64,000 bases of DNA from Isochrysis galbana. Lineage: Eukaryota; Haptophyta; Isochrysidales; Isochrysidaceae. The stretch lies in assembly GCA_018136815.1 (NCBI GenBank), contig CM030941.1, positions 2,540,993 to 2,604,992 of the forward strand, in the 5' to 3' direction. Below the pieces are notes generated by a model. The model ran no database searches. It was given only the letters and a program-made list of their open reading frames with translations, and was not told the origin of the DNA. The translations under genes and the position numbers were made by a program. Positions within the stretch are counted from its first letter, which is position 1. Each line of letters starts with the position of its first letter. Shown one piece after another: positions 9,926 to 19,878 of the stretch.

Positions 9926-11542
9926 TCATGCAGAGGCGCCCCCCGCCGCGTCCAGTCTCATCGAGCTCGCGCTGGGCGGAGCCCTTGCCCTGACCGCATC
10001 TGCCATGAGACGTGTGATGACGTCCGGGTTCTGCCTGGCCTGCTCGACGAGAGAGCGCACCAGCACCGGGTCGCTGGGTAGTGCTCCCGACTCGAACTGC
10101 TCGCGGAGCCAAAAGGCTTGCTGGTCAGCTGGAATGTCGCCAGCGCTCAGGTCGGCGAGCTCGCTCAGTTGCTGCAAAGTCGGCAGCTTCCTTTCCTGCT
10201 GGCACTGCCCACCACGGGTGTCCAGCGCGTTCTGCAGTGTACGCAAGAATGTGACCGTCGGGTCCCCACGCAAGATTTGCATCTGAAGTGTGTTGATGTC
10301 AGAGAAAACGACTTGTCGCATGGTGCGCAGGTCACGCATGGCGCGACTGGCGAAGGTATCGCGAGGCCCGCTTCCGCCGCGCAGGCTCCGCTCCTCAGCG
10401 ACGCGTTCAATCGTTTGGATATCCTTGTCGACCAGGTTGCGAAGCCGCTCGACGTCTTGGAGCGCGCGGCTTGTGATGCTCTCTCGCGAGGCCTTCTCCG
10501 CCTGACGAAGCCCCTTGCGCACCTCCACTGCGCCCTCGAGGCCCCGCCGATGCGAAATGAGCACAAGCTCCTGCACGCCGCGTTTCGCCGATAGGGCGGG
10601 CGAGAGACGAGGGTCGAAGGAGGGCTCGATGATCAACAGCTGCTCATACGCGAGGATGGCGCCCTTGATGTTGCGCACGCTCTCGTACGTCTCAGCTAAC
10701 CGCTCCCATGCGATGGCCCGCACCTTGAGGTCGACCTCGGCGCGCGAGCCGCAGAGCTGCACCGCGTACTGCGCGTCCTCGAGCGCGCGCTGCGAGGCAC
10801 GTACCCACCCCTGCTGTGAGAGCAGCGAGTAGGTGCGCGATCGCGCCACCATGAGCTGCGCCAGCCACGCGACCTGCACGGCAGTCGTTGCAGGCCTTTT
10901 GACGGGCCGGCGCTGCTGCACGCGCAGGACAGAGGCGGGGAGACTGCGCCATTGCACCGCAAGCCCTATATTCACCGCGTGCGAGAAAGCTCCGTTATAA
11001 GCCTTGAGCGCGTCGACCGGTCTGCCCACCGCGGCGAGCGAGTGCCCCACCTCCGCCTGGCCAACCGCCTCCACCAGCTCCTTCTCGACACGGAGGCCAG
11101 CTGCTTGCAGGAGGGCTGAAGCGGCGCGCGCGTCGTTCAGCCGGTGAAAGAAGCGACCGCCTGCCTTTTCCTCCTCCAAGAAGAGCTGTGCCACCGTCCC
11201 TCTGTCGCACTGGGCGAGGCAGGAGCAGCGGGAGAGCTCGATGGCGTTGGGGTCGGGTGAGAGGACGTGAAGAGCAGCAAGGGCAGAAGCCCCACCGCCG
11301 TGGGAGCAGGCGCCCTCGCCGCCAGAGGTGCAGACGCGTACACGCGGGACAGAGGAAATAAGGAGGAGTGGAATCATCGGTGGAGTCCACGTGCGAGAGC
11401 TCTCGCGGCGGGCAAGAGGGAGTGGTAGAGAGCGGCGGCGGCGGCGGCGGCGCCGCGTGGGAAAGGTGGGAGAGAAGGAGGATGATACTGGCGTCGAACT
11501 CACCCCATCGCATTGGGTATGTGAATCTAAGAAGGGTTCCAA
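9926..11542 (-). CDS. TPR-type protein with N-terminal thioredoxin-like [2Fe-2S] motif
   Basis: An uninterrupted 538-residue frame. After a leader (an Arg run at 30-37, then a second possible start at Met56) come Cys71, Cys79, Cys106, Cys108 and Cys112 in the contexts VCTSGGEGAC and CSCLAQC. That pattern is typical of thioredoxin-fold [2Fe-2S] ferredoxins. Residues about 140-310 are helical with TPR-like signatures (VGHSLAAVGRPVDALKAYN and AWERLAETYESVRNIKGAI). The remainder is helical and charged and ends with an Ala-rich tail. Domain fusion suggests an organellar assembly or redox scaffold role, but this is inference. Met56 (codon at 11377) is the more likely start, because the upstream 55 residues are low complexity. 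No introns are needed. Confidence 0.72.
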   Translation of the reverse strand: MEPFLDSHTQCDGVSSTPVSSSFSPTFPTRRRRRRRRSLPLPLARRESSRTWTPPMIPLLLISSVPRVRVCTSGGEGACSHGGGASALAALHVLSPDPNAIELSRCSCLAQCDRGTVAQLFLEEEKAGGRFFHRLNDARAASALLQAAGLRVEKELVEAVGQAEVGHSLAAVGRPVDALKAYNGAFSHAVNIGLAVQWRSLPASVLRVQQRRPVKRPATTAVQVAWLAQLMVARSRTYSLLSQQGWVRASQRALEDAQYAVQLCGSRAEVDLKVRAIAWERLAETYESVRNIKGAILAYEQLLIIEPSFDPRLSPALSAKRGVQELVLISHRRGLEGAVEVRKGLRQAEKASRESITSRALQDVERLRNLVDKDIQTIERVAEERSLRGGSGPRDTFASRAMRDLRTMRQVVFSDINTLQMQILRGDPTVTFLRTLQNALDTRGGQCQQERKLPTLQQLSELADLSAGDIPADQQAFWLREQFESGALPSDPVLVRSLVEQARQNPDVITRLMADAVRARAPPSASSMRLDAAGGASA

Positions 11543-11639
11543 TCCAGTTTGTCTTCATCACTCGATGATCCACCTGAAAGAGAGGCTGTGAGGAGCTGTG
11601 CTCGCCGACTCCACCCCCCTCTCCAGCCCATACTCCTAT

Positions 11640-11900
11640 CAACAGGTCGCTTAAGAGGGAGAGAGGGAATGAAGGAGGGAGAGAGGGAGAGAGGGAGCGA
11701 GGAGAGAAAGGAGAGGGGAAGGGAGAAATTTAAGAGAAGTAGTTGGGCACTCAAAGATAGAGAGAGGGGGGGGAGAGGGTGAGGCAGCGACATGTCATGG
11801 GACGATTTTTTCCTCAAAAGAAACTCCCAGCAGAGTAAGGTACTCCTAGAGAGAGGAGGGGGAGAATACGAATGAATGAGAGAGAGGAGGAGGAGAGAAG
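11640..11900. repeat. GA-rich low-complexity tract
   Basis: A purine-rich microsatellite-like tract (GAGAGAGGGA and variants) lies immediately upstream, on the coding sense, of the minus-strand TPR gene. On that strand it is a pyrimidine tract and may be a promoter-proximal or untranslated leader. That reading is inference. Confidence 0.6.
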
Positions 11901-12559
11901 CTGGAAGAAAATTCCATGTCGAACGCCATGACATAACATTAAATTTCATGTGATATATTCATAAGGGTAAAGAACTTGGACTTTGCACCACGATAGATTT
12001 GCGGGAAGGATAAGGATGAGGACGAGACCATCCACTATCAACACTCAATAGCAATGTCATGCGCTGCGATCGTACACACGAAGACGGTAGCAACCGGGCA
12101 TGCTAATGACGGCATGCGTGCGATGGTGGGGTGGTGGTGGTTTCCTCTAGTGCTAGCGGCCAACGAGCTGAAAACCGCCACACAACGCCATTTCTTGCCG
12201 CTGTTGCCCGTACGGCCGCACGCCTCCTTGCACTCGCACTTCCGCTTGCTCTTCGTCTCCTTGTGCGCGCGGCCGTCGTCTCATTCCTCTGCGCTCGTCA
12301 CCCCTCCGTTGCTGCTGTTACGAGTGAGCGTGCAACGCGCTCGTAGCGCAACCCATAAACCACGCCCATCCCCATCCTGGCCGCTTTTGCGGACAAGTGG
12401 CACAATATTTTGGTGCCTCCACCGTTCCCCCAGTCGCCGCCGTCAACGCACGACAAGCGTGGAAGGCGGAAGGAACGCAAGAGACACCTTTTGGCTCGCA
12501 ATGCGGGAAAGCTAGGGCCACGGCTCCAAGCGCTCAGAGAGGACATGGGCGAGCTGCCG
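11901..12559. other. no supported gene
   Basis: Frames at 12054-12515 (+) and 12298-12573 (-) are Arg/Ser-rich with no recognisable motif. The 3' half probably belongs to the untranslated end of the minus-strand gene at 12560-13504. Confidence 0.35.
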
Positions 12560-13504
12560 TCAGTCCAAGTCATAGCTGACCTCGACTCCTATCCGGTCGA
12601 TGCCGCGCGTGTTGAGATCGACAGAGCCCGTCGCGTGAAGTGTGAAGGCGTCCCAGCTGGACTTGAGGCTGCCCGTCAAGCTGCCAGTGTGATCAAAGCC
12701 CATGCTGACACGCTGACCGGGCATTGGCTGCCCACAAATGGCGAACCGCAAAGCCGAGAGCTCCCGCTCTCGTGCATCCCACAATAGCGAGCCACCAACA
12801 GCTGTCCACGGGCCGGCCGAGCCATCCTCGGCGCCGAACCGTCGAAGGACTCCCACGCCGCCAGAGAGGCCTGTAGCTGGAAGTAGGCCTTGCTGCGGCC
12901 GAGGCATGCGGAGACCACCAAGAACCATCAGATTCGCGCTGCGAAGGGTGAGCGACGCATCGCACATCTGATTCAACCACAGCTCACTGCACAGGGCCCG
13001 TCGCTGATCGGACCGCGAGGCTTGTATCAGCACCGATGAGTGCGCCTCCTTGACCGCAAGGCGCGCAAGCGCTGCGTTTAGCTCGTCACGAAGTTGCTCC
13101 TCGCCCTTCACCGCTGCAGTAGCGGAGCCCGACGCGATCGCGCCAGCTCCGAGCTCGCCCAGCGCATCCGTAACACAGGTCCGCACGGCCGGTGGCTTGT
13201 GAAGCATCGCCGTCGTGACCGACTTGAGCAGCAGTGCGTCAGAGATGCGCAGCTGCTCAAGGACCTCCCTCTGCTTGAGCGCGCGGATGACGTGCTCCTC
13301 CTTGGCCTCCAGTTGTTGGGCATACTGGCGTGCCGCCTCGCCCAGCTCTGCCTCGCGCTGCTCCCTCTTCCCTCTTTCGGTGGCAAGGCTCTGCTGTGTA
13401 CTGCGCAGCTCCGCCTCAAGCGAGCCTGCGCGGCTCTGCTCCTCAGCGAGCTGGCGCTGCGCAGCCTGCAGCTCCTCGCGCAGCTTGCTCGGCTGTCCCC
13501 CCAT
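12560..13504 (-). CDS. coiled-coil protein with possible C-terminal beta-barrel
   Basis: I chose the ATG at 13504-13502 because it gives MGGQPS, an N-myristoylation-type start; the frame itself is open to 13564. The protein is 314 residues. Residues about 5-95 are a Glu/Gln/Arg coiled coil. A second short helix lies near 130-160. From about 175 onward the sequence alternates polar and hydrophobic residues with many Gly, like successive beta strands. It ends RIGVEVSYDLD, which fits the beta-signal of mitochondrial outer-membrane beta-barrels (polar-x-Gly-x-x-hydrophobic-x-hydrophobic). A mitochondrial outer-membrane or MICOS-type protein is therefore possible, but I match no named family. No introns are needed. 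Confidence 0.6.
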   Translation of the reverse strand: MGGQPSKLREELQAAQRQLAEEQSRAGSLEAELRSTQQSLATERGKREQREAELGEAARQYAQQLEAKEEHVIRALKQREVLEQLRISDALLLKSVTTAMLHKPPAVRTCVTDALGELGAGAIASGSATAAVKGEEQLRDELNAALARLAVKEAHSSVLIQASRSDQRRALCSELWLNQMCDASLTLRSANLMVLGGLRMPRPQQGLLPATGLSGGVGVLRRFGAEDGSAGPWTAVGGSLLWDARERELSALRFAICGQPMPGQRVSMGFDHTGSLTGSLKSSWDAFTLHATGSVDLNTRGIDRIGVEVSYDLD

Positions 13505-13786
13505 CCGCACGCACACGCAGCCGCACGGACCTTCCCTCGCGTACACGAGCAGCTCCTCCCACACTTCCCACTTCCCTGGCTCTCTCTTTCTCTGCCTCCC
13601 CCCCCCCTCTCCCCAACCCCCCCCCCCCCCCCCCCCGGCTGCGCGCCCCGCGCGTCCGAGCAGCGCCGATAGCCGCAGCCAAGTCTTCTCGTCGGGGCAC
13701 TCTTACTTAAAACATATTTATCCATCAGAATTTTTTTCTTGTGTGTTATTTACGCTAGCTAGGGCTCCCCTCTACTTCTTTTACTA
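13505..13786. other. upstream region with a 20-base poly-C run
   Basis: Contains a 20-base C run at 13617-13636, just upstream (minus sense: poly-G) of the coiled-coil/beta-barrel gene. No separate gene is visible. Confidence 0.5.
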
Positions 13787-15204
13787 GTATGTGGATCGGG
13801 GTGGGTGGATGGTGTGGATCCCTTAATTTACTGCCGGGCCGAAGCACTGAAACACAGGTGCTTCACCGCAGCTGTGTTTTGTACGGTGGCTCAGGGGGGG
13901 GAGGGCTTTTACGAGACATTGGACTCAAAACACGAGAACAAGAACAAAGCGGAGTGATTTTCGGCCGAGGCGTCGCTTCCCCCCCCCGCCCTCCGCCCCC
14001 CCCTTTACCCCCCTCGGCGCGGGGGGTGGGGGACAGGGGACAGAGGTTGGGAGCACGGTGAAATCGGCTCGTTGGCCACCTTCCCCTTTTCACTTTTCCA
14101 CGTTGAATTCGCAATATTGCGAAGCACCGAAACAGGAAACAGGTGCAGGTGCTTTCCCGATTTTCACCTATTTTCGTGAAGAAGCCTGCCTAGATCATCC
14201 TCCTCCTATGGCCTATTGACGAATTGGGATGGCCCATAGGGCCTGAGGGCAATGAGGAGGGAGGCATGCCGGCGGCAGGCGCGGCTGGGGAGACGAGGCG
14301 GCTTGCCTTCATTTGGTCTCCTTTCCCTCCGGTTTCTTCCCCTTCCCCTCCCCCGCGGCCCGCGGGGAGTCTCACCCTACCATGAGCCCCCCCCCCCGCG
14401 AGCACCCCGAAGGAGAGCTAGGTCGTCCCGTAAGAGTATTGGACCCGATCGCGCGGTCACCTCACCTGCCACTGAAGTGCCAATACACAAAGTCGCGTTC
14501 CGTCAAAAGAGGGCCAGTTTTTTTGTCATCCATACGCTTGTTTTCTTTTTAGAGCCACCCTACAGACGTGTAACGAAACTCGTTTTCTGCATTTACACGG
14601 TGCGCTCTGGTGCGGGCACACACCCCTCAGATTTGCAGGGGTGTGCGCTCGGGGCGGCAGAACTCGAGCATCGATGGGGATGTATGCCGGTTGAATCACA
14701 AGAGTGTGTTCCACAGACGAGGTTTGGGCGTTATCCAACCCGATCACCCTCGACATTGGCAATGGGTCACGCTGATTGGGCGAAAAATGCTTGCAATCGA
14801 CCCATGTGCTCGATGCCATACCTCAAACGGAGGGGGGAGGGTCAAGGTTTCTCCTGGGCCAGGGTGTCTCCGCAGATGCTTGCGCAATCAGACGTGTAGC
14901 AGAGACTTGCGCAATTAGACGTGGAGCCCCATCGTCTCAATCATGTGTGTGTGTGTGAAAGTGACTTTCATGGGGGGACCTCTTCGGATGGATCAACTCC
15001 CCCCAGTATGACTGAAATCTTGTTGTGGGACGCCTAGGTGTTTCGTGACGGGTTTTAAAGACGTAACGAAACTTGTTTTCTGCATTTACATACCCCTCGT
15101 GCGTTCGGGGGTTTAATATTAGTGACACAAAGCTAATCACGCCCCCACAAAGCTAATCACGCCCCCACGCCCCGCTTCTCTCAACACGCGTGGTGACTCC
15201 CCAG
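13787..15204. other. repeat-rich, no supported gene
   Basis: GAAGCAC...GTGCTTC short inverted repeats lie near 13841-13866, with a related sequence near 14119-14153. Bases 14489-14517 are the inverse of 7242-7270. Bases 14976-15058 are the inverse of 61704-61780 (key shared core CGTCACGAAACACCTAGGCG). A duplicated CACAAAGCTAATCACGCCCC occurs at 15126-15170. The frames here show no domain. Confidence 0.45.
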
Positions 15205-15640
15205 CTACGCAGGCTGAGTTTTCATCTTCTTCGTCTTTTTCTCACATCCCTCTTCCACGTCATTCTCCTGGCAGGCGACGATGTCGCTCGGCTGATCTTG
15301 GATGGCGAGGTCCGTGATGCGTGAGAGGACGCTTGGCCGGTTCACTATGTAGAGCTTGCCAGCTGCTCGGCGCACTTGCGCCATGGGATTCGGTTCAGCG
15401 TACGCGACCGCCATGATGTATTCCATGCAGAGGTACGTACGCGACGGCGGCATGCTCTCCAATGTATCTGGTCTTTGGGACTGGGATCTTGTCGTACTCA
15501 TCGGAGTAGTCGCCGACGAGCATGAGCTGTGCCTTGCACCAACGGCCCATGTATGGCTCGATGAGTGCCGAGGGAGACAGGCAGTAGGAGCCTTCTCTCT
15601 CTGGTAGGCCGACGAGAGGGGGAGAGGGAGAGGGTGTTAA
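15205..15640 (-). pseudogene. frameshifted coding fragment next to a repeat R1 terminus
   Basis: Two minus-strand frames look coding over adjoining parts. One (about 15600-15450) contains PYMGRWCKAQLMLVGDYSDE. The other (about 15450-15205) contains YLCMEYIMAVAYAEPNP and ends in a Lys-rich tail (KKTKKMKTQPA). Joining them needs a single shift near 15450. The 5' side (15570-15640) is a copy of the R1 repeat terminus. I do not recognise the protein family. It could be an unspliced exon pair instead of a decayed gene. Confidence 0.4.
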
Positions 15641-15696
15641 CACGTTAGCACAGGTAGTGTGTATGTATGTAGTGTTGTGCTCGTTGTTCGTGGACT

Positions 15697-16089
15697 GTGG
15701 TTGGTGTGTTGGTGACTGGGCCTGGCTGTGATTGGATGAGTGGTGGTGCTGTGTCTGGTCGACGCGACATAGCCGAGCTCGTGAAACCGAAGAACAAGAA
15801 CGGGACGAAGCCACAACGGACGCGAAAGAAGGCAGGCCGACAGTTGCCAGGGAGAGAGAGGCCAAGACACAATACCCAAAAGGCCCTCCTGGAACCCACC
15901 GCCTTGACCGGGCCCAAGGTAGTGCACCTAGGCCGCACCCCAGAAAGCAAAGACAAAGGAACTAAGGGGGGAAGGAAAGGGGGAGGAGCGAAGGGAACAT
16001 GGGCGTTGTCGGATAGGAGGAATAAGAAACCGGCCGATAGTAGGTGTAGTAGCCGTAGTAGTCCTGAATCTTCAGATGTTGTTTTTTAG
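15697..16089 (+). CDS. small basic ORF, unrecognised
   Basis: A 130-residue frame from ATG to TAG, rich in Lys, Arg, Gly and Ser, with no recognisable domain and no signal peptide. It ends 26 bases before a perfect hairpin (16116-16136). Basic composition and the nearby hairpin are the only hints of a real transcript. A chance frame is as likely. Confidence 0.22.
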   Translation: MVGVLVTGPGCDWMSGGAVSGRRDIAELVKPKNKNGTKPQRTRKKAGRQLPGRERPRHNTQKALLEPTALTGPKVVHLGRTPESKDKGTKGGRKGGGAKGTWALSDRRNKKPADSRCSSRSSPESSDVVF

Positions 16090-16115
16090 ATGTTAGGGCA
16101 CTTAGGTGCAATGGG

Positions 16116-16136
16116 CCATGGGCCTTCGGCCCATGG
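16116..16136. repeat. perfect short hairpin
   Basis: CCATGGGCC-TTC-GGCCCATGG has a nine-base-pair stem and a three-base loop. No long T run follows, so a terminator reading is weak. Confidence 0.6.
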
Positions 16137-17499
16137 GTGCTACTTAGGTGGTTGGCGGCGCCTGAAGCCTGCGGGTTGTTAGTGTTAGTGCTTGCGTTAA
16201 TGGTCCTTACTCCTTATTGGTTAACGGTAGAAGGGGCGCAACGAAGACTACCGGTAGCTTTAAAGACAACGACTTCGCAGTGTTGGAACTACGTCATATT
16301 AGCATCCTAGAATTTTTTTATTGTGCCCAGACACCTAAAACAGTCGCTATCTAATAGATCCCCAGCTTGAAACCGAAAAACTCGAACGCGAAAAGCGATT
16401 TTTTTTTGTATACGAATGTTGAAGACTACGGTCATTGACGTTCAACGACCCACGGGCAGATTCACACATACAGACTCACAGGGCACCTAAGACACTCGAC
16501 CCAGTGGATTGGGGCCTTACTCGGCATTCCCTACTACTTTGCCGCAGGGATCTACCCGCGAGCGACGAAATCACGCTCGCTATGGCCTACTGAAGTCGGG
16601 CCCCAGAGGCCCTTTCGAGCGCTGGCAACGCGACTTGCAGTGGGGGGACATGGCGCCCGCGCGCGGGTGCTTCCGCGGCGCCTGCGGTCACCTTAGACCA
16701 GGAGCCGAGGCCTGACGCCAAAAAAGAGCCCTCACAACGAATTGCTGCCCCCCCACACCAGCTGGCGTGCTGGCGAGGGCGTCTTGTACAGCGAGAGGCC
16801 GGCATTTGCCGGCCCCTGGACGATCGCCAACGCGATGGGCCCCACCTGGGCCGCGGTGGAAGTGGGCAGCGCACCTATGCCGGTACAGGCCCGGCCATCT
16901 CGACCCCTCTGGCCTGCCTTCCAGAGGAGCCCTGGCCGGTGGCCCATCGGACACCCCTCTCCGGGGCGCCATCGCAGCGGACCGACGTCCGAAGAAGCCC
17001 TCTTCACAGTCGACTTGAGCACAGAAGAAACCGGGCGTTTACGGGAGAATCAAGTGTTTTATTTTCGTTGATCCTATCATTAAAAATACGTTTGTTTTGA
17101 CCTCTATTATCACGGTCATATAAGCTTGATATGACCGTTGGTCGCTCATATGACATCGCACGGGCCATGCTACGCACAAACATCACATGTGTGTGACGCT
17201 CGACGCCATTGATGCAACATTTTGATCGATCGGAAGTGCGGCAGATAACCGTCGCCGTCACGCAACGCGCAACGCAAACTCTAGACGCTGAAGGTGATCA
17301 CGCACACGCGCACACTCGCAACGTCATTACAGGGCGTACAATCTGGCACACAACCAGCGGGATTGTAATGTGCGCTGCAACTACGCTTGGTGCCGCCGCG
17401 ACCCGATCGCTTGGGGTCTCCGCAAGGATACCAATTTGGGAATCGCTCGGCGCGCTCGCCAGGCGCCCGAGCACTTGCTGACCCCACGGCTGTCGGGCG
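16137..17499. other. no supported gene
   Basis: Frames at 16509-16715, 16742-17071 and 17209-17481 (+) resemble no family. A hairpin with nine-base arms (CGGTCATAT / ATATGACCG) is at 17113-17137. Confidence 0.35.
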
Positions 17500-17700
17500 C
17501 TGTTAAGTGGGTTGTCAGGGCAAACCTGGGCACCCAAAGCAGGGAGATGATAGGGGAGACTGTCAGGGGGAGGGGGGCGGACCGTGGCGAGGCTTTGGCC
17601 GTTGATAATGAGGCGGCAATGAGGCTAACATTTTCCGTTGTCTTCCCCCCCCCTCCGAAGACTACACGGTAGTCTTTAAGACTACGCGTTTGCGCAACCG
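17500..17700 (+). repeat. dispersed repeat family R2, copy 1
   Basis: Matches 34908-35125 in the same orientation across about 200 bases. Shared landmarks are GTGGGTTGTCA, GGCAAACCTGGGCACC, GGGGAGA, CATTTTCCGTT, a C run, and a 3' end with GTAGTCTTTAAGACTAC followed by TTTGCGCAACCG. The 3' end includes a seven-base-pair hairpin (GTAGTCT/AGACTAC). A third site (23548-23569) keeps only the last 25 or so bases. Confidence 0.8.
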
Positions 17701-17939
17701 TTAATGGTAATGGTAATTAATGGGATTAACTCAGCCCTAGGCTTGGTGCAAGTAATGGCAATTTTGTACACAGATTTTTAAATAATTTGTCCTTGAGCGC
17801 GCGTGGCGCTTGCTGGCACTACATACTAATAACGAAAACATTGGGCGCACTAGCCTAAAAATACGAGAGCTAGCTGCTTGTCACACCAGCGCCACAATGT
17901 CGCAAGAAATTATTCAGCTTCTTCCGCGGCGACTGGCTA

Positions 17940-19469
17940 TCACATCGCATCCACTGCTCTGTCTCCGCCTACACAACGCGGCGACAGGCCTCCTTGCGCA
18001 GCATCATAGCACAGCTTGACGCTCGTACCGTCACTGTCCACGTAAACTTGCGATTCTTTTAGCGCTTGACGAAGCTCCGCTTCTGGTCTCACCATGGGCA
18101 GGAACTGCGTGTTCGACGGTCGGAACCTCGCAATGAGCTCGCTGCCTCCATCATGAAGAAGATGTCTCAGCAGCTTGATAAAAATCTCGACGTCGGCGGG
18201 AAGAAGGAACCACGGGCAGCCGTTCCATGGGAGACGGGACGAATTGCAGACCGCGTTCGTAGGGTCTTGCCTCCAACGCGGCCATAGCTTAAAGAACCTT
18301 GCACCGTTATGGAAGAGGTAGTTGGAAAACAACGCTGCGCCTTCCCGCTCGAAAGACCACTGGACGACTGCAACGCCTGGGCGGGAAAAGGCGAGCCCCG
18401 AAAAGGCGGTGCCATCAGGCCCCACGACTATGCGTGCGCGGCTAAAAGCCTTTGCTTGTTCAGTCAGCTTGTTAAATTCGTAGACCAACAGATCCATCTT
18501 TGGGGCAAAGGCAGCCTCGAGAGACAGTGCACTTGTCCCGCGAGCAAGAACCTGCTCATTGTGCTCAATAAGCGCTTGAGACGCCCGCTGCAGCACCTCG
18601 CGCATGTTGCCGATGGCGCGGACGCCGACACCCGCATGCCTAGTCCCTTGCGCAACTTTTAGCAGGGTCCGAGGCACAAACAGTAGTACAGGGCGCTCGG
18701 CCTTGACCGTCTCGCTGCGTGGCTGTAGCTGACGCAAGGCTGACAGGCAGCCGCTGGAAAACACATGGGTGCGCGCTGAAAACGGAGCTCCGTCTTCGTT
18801 CGCGCCAACCACCAGCCGAACTTGCTCACTTGCAATAGGCTTGTCTGAATAGATGACACGCTCCGCAGGCAGGAAGGCGAGTAGCATTCGCTTCATCAAG
18901 CTTCCCGAGGCAAGAACCCGCGTAGCTGGGTCGGTCCGGATCTCGTCGAGAACAGGCGCGAATAGAGGAAGCACCTGAAGGAGTACATGCCAGGGATTCT
19001 CGCCATAAAGTTGTCTAAAAGAGTACAGAACCCGTGGCGTCTCGTGCAACTTGCTGCACGAAGGAGGCCCGGGTATCAGCCCGAACGGCCCGAAGCCTGG
19101 CCGATTCCAGTACGTAGTGAGCGTGTGGTAGGACTTGGCCAGGCGGAAGCGGTGCGTCCGATTGAGGACGAGCCCATTCTCCATGACCATCGCATCTGGT
19201 ATCTGCAGCACACAGTAACGGAGACGGCCGCCGCGCCGGCACTGACTACGGCCGTCCTCGCACTGACTGGTCCAGCGAGGAGTCAGCTCAAGCGTCTGTG
19301 CGTGACCACTGATCTGCCAGATAGGCGGGTGGTCGAGCTGCGCGACTGATTCGCGCCAGCCACCAGCCACACGACAGAGCGGCTCGGGCTCATCCACGAC
19401 AGCAAGCGAGGAGAGAGAGCTCAGCCCAGCCCAAGGGCAGGCTGAGGTGGCGGCGGAGGAGATCGACAT
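17940..19469 (-). CDS. GT61-type (DUF563) glycosyltransferase
   Basis: A 509-residue intronless frame. The C-terminal half carries the GT61 core: YGENPWHVLLQVLPLF near residue 155, and the nucleotide-sugar-binding-like stretch ARIVVGPDGTAFSGLAFSRP around 343-362, with acidic LLVYEFNKL just before. GT61 enzymes (plant beta-1,2-xylosyltransferase, EOGT) work in the secretory pathway on glycoproteins or glycans. The usual HGA of this motif reads DGT here, which may mean altered specificity or loss of activity. No clear N-terminal signal anchor is visible, so an upstream exon may be missing; a minus-strand frame at 19686-19390 overlaps but does not join in an obvious way. An in-frame stop lies upstream of Met1. 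Confidence 0.75.
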   Translation of the reverse strand: MSISSAATSACPWAGLSSLSSLAVVDEPEPLCRVAGGWRESVAQLDHPPIWQISGHAQTLELTPRWTSQCEDGRSQCRRGGRLRYCVLQIPDAMVMENGLVLNRTHRFRLAKSYHTLTTYWNRPGFGPFGLIPGPPSCSKLHETPRVLYSFRQLYGENPWHVLLQVLPLFAPVLDEIRTDPATRVLASGSLMKRMLLAFLPAERVIYSDKPIASEQVRLVVGANEDGAPFSARTHVFSSGCLSALRQLQPRSETVKAERPVLLFVPRTLLKVAQGTRHAGVGVRAIGNMREVLQRASQALIEHNEQVLARGTSALSLEAAFAPKMDLLVYEFNKLTEQAKAFSRARIVVGPDGTAFSGLAFSRPGVAVVQWSFEREGAALFSNYLFHNGARFFKLWPRWRQDPTNAVCNSSRLPWNGCPWFLLPADVEIFIKLLRHLLHDGGSELIARFRPSNTQFLPMVRPEAELRQALKESQVYVDSDGTSVKLCYDAAQGGLSPRCVGGDRAVDAM

Positions 19470-19878
19470 AGCAACTAGCCGCGTCGATTCCTCGTTCGTG
19501 GATCACACACCGCTGCCGGCGTCGGCGCTCAAAACGCCACCACGAGGCGCAACCGCCGAGCTGCCGCGCCGATGGCCACAGTGGCGCCGCAGCGAGCGCA
19601 GACTGCTGGCAGAGCACTCTCTCCAAAATATCGAGTACAAGGTAGAGGCATGAGCTTCTTGGATCGGCCCCATTTCTATTTGGCACCCTAAAATCTTACC
19701 CTTTGGTTTCGAGAAGGTGCTCAAACTGCATGAAAGCCTCCTCGTAGTCACACGGTTAGAAAGTTCTATCCTTGAACTAAGGACGGTGTCCTTGAAAATC
19801 CATGAAATCTAAGGACTCTGGCCTTCAATGCCTTTGATGTGGCTTGGATAGAGTGAGCTTTTGGGACATCCTAAGAAG
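19470..19878. other. intergenic, no gene seen
   Basis: Probable 5' region of the minus-strand GT61 gene. A possible additional first exon cannot be placed from the sequence alone. Confidence 0.35.

Noticed and set aside
10005-10594. Plus-strand frames opposite the TPR gene
   Set aside because: Antisense shadows of a 538-residue frame with recognisable motifs.
17670-17700. Helitron 3' end
   Set aside because: A terminal hairpin is present, but no CTRR end follows it and no Rep/helicase gene is seen.
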